Shown piece by piece: positions 4,822-7,308 of a DNA stretch of 7,308 nt (the stretch's first letter is position 1; each line of letters opens with the position of its first letter). Both the position numbers and the translations under genes were made by a program. Source of the stretch: an uncultured bacterium (lineage in GTDB: Bacteria > Bacillota_I > Bacilli_A > RF39 > UBA660); the NCBI GenBank assembly GCA_905215145.1, contig CAJMOW010000065.1:1-7308 (forward strand), in the 5' to 3' direction. Below the pieces are notes generated by a model. It saw only the letters and a program-made list of their open reading frames with translations. It did no database searches and was not told where the DNA came from.

Positions 4822-5026
4822 AAGAATAATTACAAATGAAAAACTAAATGAAGATATTGATTCTAATATAAGACCAAATAGCATAGATGAATATATTGGC
4901 CAAACCGAAGTAAAAGAAAATATTTATAAAGGCGGCAAAATTAAGAAACGAATCATTAGATCATGTATTATTGTATGGACCACCGGGGCTTGGAAAGACA
5001 ACCCTTGCTTTAATAATCGCAAATGA
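4814..5026 (+). pseudogene. ruvB: RuvB 5' fragment, upstream of a frameshift
   Basis: The start of ruvB is well supported: AAGGAG (4801-4806) lies 7 nt before the ATG, which overlaps the end of the preceding gene by 8 nt. Residues 1-36 read as normal RuvB, including [19 protein letters not shown] (18-36, family form RPxxxxEYIGQ). After about position 4921 this frame turns into unrelated sequence ([15 protein letters not shown] and onward) and stops at 5026. The correct continuation lies in another frame from about 4914-4920. Translation from this start would yield a 70-residue useless peptide unless the ribosome changes frame. See the 4914-5792 entry for the rest. Confidence 0.85.
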
Positions 5027-5792
5027 ACTAGGAAGTAATATAAAAACTACTAGTGGTCCTGCAATAGAAAAAAGTGGTGATTTAGCAGCCGTTTTATCAA
5101 CCCTTGAAGAAGGAGATGTTTTATTTATTGATGAAATTCATAGAATTCCAAGATTTATAGAAGAAATATTATATTCTGCTATGGAAGACTATAAATTAGA
5201 TATAATAATAGGAAGTGATTCATCTAGTAGAAGCATAGAAATTGATTTACCTCCATTTACATTAGTTGGAGCAACCACAAGAGCAGGTGACTTAACAGGC
5301 CCGCTTCGTGATAGATTTGGAATAGTTTCAAAACTCAATTATTATACTGATGAAGAATTAATGCAAATAGTAAAAAGAACAAGTAGAGTACTTAATTGTT
5401 CTATAACTGATGATGCTGCTTTAGAACTAGCTAAAAGAAGCAGAGGAACTCCAAGAATTGCAAATAGACTATTTAAAAGAGTTAGAGATTATGCACTTGT
5501 GTTAGGTGACGGAGAAATAAATTTATCTATAGCTAAGTATGCTTTAGATAAACTTAAAGTTGATAGCTTAGGACTAGATCAAACAGATTATAATTTACTT
5601 AAATCAATAATAGAAAAATTTAATGGTGGCCCAGTAGGAATAGAGGCAATTGCTTCGTCAATAGGCGAAGAACAAACGACTATAGAAGATGTATATGAGC
5701 CATTTTTACTACAAAAAGGACTTTTAAAAAGAACAAATAGAGGAAGAATAGTAACAGATAAAGCATATAAACATTTAGGAATAAATAAATAG
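4914..5792 (+). pseudogene. ruvB: RuvB ATPase body, downstream of the frameshift
   Basis: RuvB is the AAA+ motor that pulls DNA through the RuvA-bound Holliday junction. From about 4920 this frame reads [28 protein letters not shown], the canonical RuvB sequence. Walker A GPPGLGKT, Walker B LFIDEIH, sensor 1 GATTRAG, arginine-finger region GPLRDRFG, sensor 2 region GTPRIANRL and the C-terminal winged helix ([10 protein letters not shown] to [13 protein letters not shown]) are all present and well conserved up to the TAA at 5790-5792. Against E. coli RuvB (QVRSQMEIFIKAAK) the junction lacks three residues in a +1 frame jump, a net loss of 8 nt near 4916-4925. No start codon with a ribosome binding site begins this frame: TTG at 4971 lacks one and would lose the N-terminus. 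The strong conservation argues for a recent lesion or an assembly error rather than an old pseudogene. Confidence 0.9.
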
Positions 5793-5810
5793 TTATTTTA
5801 TGCTTTTTTT
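5760..5810 (+). terminator. Possible terminator at the end of ruvB
   Basis: AAAGCATA (5760-5767) pairs perfectly with TATGCTTT (5799-5806) and is followed by a T-run to 5810. The loop is long (31 nt) and the stem AT-rich, and it begins inside the ruvB coding end. A weak terminator is plausible; the T-run also lies where the next promoter's spacer would be. Confidence 0.45.
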
Positions 5811-5811
5811 G

Positions 5812-5840
5812 TGTTATAATTGTAATAGATAATTGGAGGG
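5812..5840 (+). promoter_or_regulatory. ftsK promoter (extended -10) and ribosome binding site
   Basis: A consensus extended -10, TGT-TATAAT (TATAAT at 5815-5820), lacks a good -35; the sequence 16-18 nt upstream is only T-rich. The start would fall near 5827. GGAGGG (5835-5840) is the Shine-Dalgarno and sits 8-9 nt before GTG 5849. It makes GTG 5849 the preferred start over the GTG at 5840, which overlaps the Shine-Dalgarno itself. Confidence 0.65.
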
Positions 5841-5848
5841 TGTTTCAA

Positions 5849-6286
5849 GTGACAAAAAAGAAAAAGCAAAAAAAAGATAACAAAACTAAAAGTGGATACC
5901 AAGTTGAGGTAATAGGTATTTTACTTATTTTAATAGGAATAATAGGTATATGTAAATTTGGCCCAGTAGGAATATTTATTAGTGGTTTTGCTGCATTTTT
6001 TGTAGGTACAGCTAATAATATATTACTCGCTATGTTATTTATCATAGGAGGATATATAATTGTAAAAAGAGATAAACCAGTCTTTTTTACATCAAAACTT
6101 ATTGGTCTTTATATAATAATAATAGCTTTACTTGTTTTGATGCATATTAGTTATATAAAACAATTAAATATTGAAGTTGGTCAAATATTAAGTGAAACTA
6201 TAAATAATTTAATGGGTTATGTAAAATCAGTAGAAAAATTACAAGGTGGAGGAATGTTAGGTGCACTTTTTGGAACACTATTGTAA
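5849..6286 (+). pseudogene. ftsK: FtsK/SpoIIIE N-terminal membrane domain, upstream of a frameshift
   Basis: This is the membrane anchor of a septal DNA translocase. It starts at GTG 5849 with a very basic cytosolic tail (MTKKKKQKKDNKTKSG), like the Lys/Arg-rich start of Bacillus SpoIIIE. Three hydrophobic segments follow (VEVIGILLILIGIIGI, then FISGFAAF to FIIGGYIIV, then LIGLYIIIIALLVLMHISYI), and then the conserved GGGMLGALFG that precedes the last membrane helix. The frame stops at TAA 6284-6286, in the middle of where SpoIIIE continues (GGGMIGALLFAASHFLFASTG). The continuation is found in another frame a few bases on, and with one nucleotide restored the alignment to B. subtilis SpoIIIE is ungapped. 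The fragment is therefore the front of a split ftsK gene, not a small membrane protein in its own right. The gene name is family-level: FtsK, SftA and SpoIIIE are not separable here. Confidence 0.82.
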
Positions 6287-6288
6287 AA

Positions 6289-7308
6289 ATGTTTACAATA
6301 AGTGGTACTAGTGTAGTTTGTATTGCACTTATTGTATGTGGTTTTATAATGTTTACAGGTTTATCAATTTATGATATGGTAACTGCAAGTAAAAATAAAG
6401 TAAAAAACATTATTAAAAAAGATAAATTACATAAAGAACAAAAAGAAATTGCTAAAGCAGCAGAAGCTTATGAAAATGACAATAAAGTTGTTATTTCAAG
6501 TGTTGATGAATTAATCCATCAATCAGATCCAAAACAAGAAGTACATGAAGAAACTAAAAATACTATAGAAATAAATGAACCAAGCAGCAATGAAGAATAC
6601 GTGGAAAATAAAGGATATAAATGCCCACCAAATACTTTATTAACGCCACCCTCAAAAAAAGGCAAAGTTATTACTAAAGAAGAAATTACTGAAACTGCTG
6701 AAATATTAAAAAATGTTTTTCATGATTTTAATATTGAAGGACATGTAGTTGCTGTAAATGTCGGACCTGCTGTTACCCAATATGAAATGGAAATAAAAGC
6801 AGGAACAAAAGTTAGTAAAATTCTATCTTTAAATAGAGAAATTGCTCTTTCACTTGCCGCAAAAGATGTACGTATACAAGCACCTATTCCGGGCAAAAGA
6901 ACAGTTGGTATTGAAATTCCAAATAAATCAATTTCGATGGTTACAGTAAGAGAAATAATAGATGCTATTCCAAAAAGTATGGATGAAAGTAAATTGATGG
7001 TTACACTTGGTAAAAATATAATGGGTAAACCAATTTATTGTGAAATAAATAAAACACCTCACTTATTAGTAGCTGGTTCAACTGGTAGTGGTAAATCAGT
7101 ATGCATAAACAGTATAATTGTTTCAATTTTAATGAGAGCAAAACCAGATGAGGTTAAGTTTGTTTTAGTAGATCCAAAAAAAGTTGAACTTAGTATGTAT
7201 AATGGAGTTCCACATTTATTAATACCAGTTGTAACAGACCCGAGAAAAGCTAATATAGCGCTTAAAAAAATAGTGGCTGAAATGGAAAAAAGATATGATT
7301 TATTTGAA
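6289..7308 (+). pseudogene. ftsK: FtsK/SpoIIIE linker and DNA-translocase motor, downstream of the frameshift, cut by window end
   Basis: The open frame runs from 6289 to the window edge (340 codons). It begins MFTISGTSVVCIALIVCGFIMFTG, the last membrane helix of FtsK/SpoIIIE, then has a short charged linker of about 80-100 residues. Next come the alpha domain (from about KKGKVITKEEITETAEIL, with VAVNVGPAVTQYEM) and the start of the RecA-like beta domain. Walker A is GSTGSGKS (7075-7098) and Walker B is FVLVDPKKVEL (DNA from 7159). The ring pumps double-stranded DNA through the closing septum. The rest of the motor and the DNA-orienting gamma domain lie beyond the window. The ATG at 6289 has no Shine-Dalgarno, so this is not likely a separate gene; it is the second half of the frameshifted ftsK. 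The motor sequence seen is fully conserved, arguing that any lesion is recent or artefactual. Confidence 0.9.

Noticed and set aside
4971..5792. A separate shorter RuvB starting at TTG 4971.
   Set aside because: There is no Shine-Dalgarno, and the same frame upstream (from about 4920) still encodes conserved RuvB residues, so the true protein extends further back across the frameshift.
5840..5848. Start of ftsK at GTG 5840.
   Set aside because: That GTG overlaps the GGAGGG ribosome binding site. GTG 5849 has proper spacing and gives a SpoIIIE-like basic N-terminus.
5845..6045. Minus-strand 66-codon open frame opposite the ftsK membrane domain.
   Set aside because: It is antisense to a recognised domain and has no ribosome binding site.

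Overview
The window is very AT-rich plus-strand DNA with tightly packed housekeeping genes. It looks like a chromosomal segment of a low-GC Firmicute (Bacilli- or Clostridia-like, possibly an uncultured gut lineage). Supporting signs are strong AGGAGG-type ribosome binding sites, extended -10 promoters (TGn-TATAAT/TAAAAT), a Bacillus-type LexA box, a SpoIIIE/FtsK-type translocase and a ComGC-like prepilin. TGG encodes Trp, and TGA ends two genes (at 437 and 4821), so this is the standard bacterial code and not the Mycoplasma code. The taxonomic placement is inference from style and gene content.

Layout: (1) 1-437, the C-terminal catalytic part of a CPBP-family membrane protease, closed by a clear terminator. 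(2) 546-2593, a promoter and a three-gene unit: fmt (methionyl-tRNA formyltransferase), an unrecognised single-pass membrane protein, and a small unrecognised membrane protein. (3) 2594-2832, an untranslated stretch with degenerate tandem repeats, a sequestered Shine-Dalgarno-like sequence and a strong terminator. (4) 2834-3274, a stand-alone gene for a prepilin-like protein with its own promoter and a terminator wrapped around its stop codon. (5) about 3286-3632, the decayed 3' part of an IS200/IS605-type tnpB gene, followed by a still well-folded right end resembling a TnpB omega/right-end RNA and ending in TCAA. (6) 3647-5792, a promoter with a LexA-like SOS box driving ruvA, a HAD/NT5C-type nucleotidase gene and ruvB. 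(7) 5815-7308, a promoter and an ftsK/spoIIIE-type gene running off the window.

ruvA, the phosphatase gene and ruvB form one unit: 8 nt between the first two, and an 8-nt overlap between the last two. The LexA-like box at 3651-3664 suggests the Holliday-junction branch migration genes are induced by DNA damage. FtsK/SpoIIIE downstream is the DNA pump used at division or sporulation.

Two conserved genes are broken as written. ruvB changes frame near 4916-4925 with a net loss of 8 nt. ftsK changes frame near 6264-6284 with a net loss of 1 nt. Either the assembly has indel errors here or the genes are really disrupted; raw reads would decide. The most interesting non-coding feature is the TnpB right-end RNA relic. 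Its predicted guide region would fall on the -35 element of the SOS-controlled ruvA promoter.
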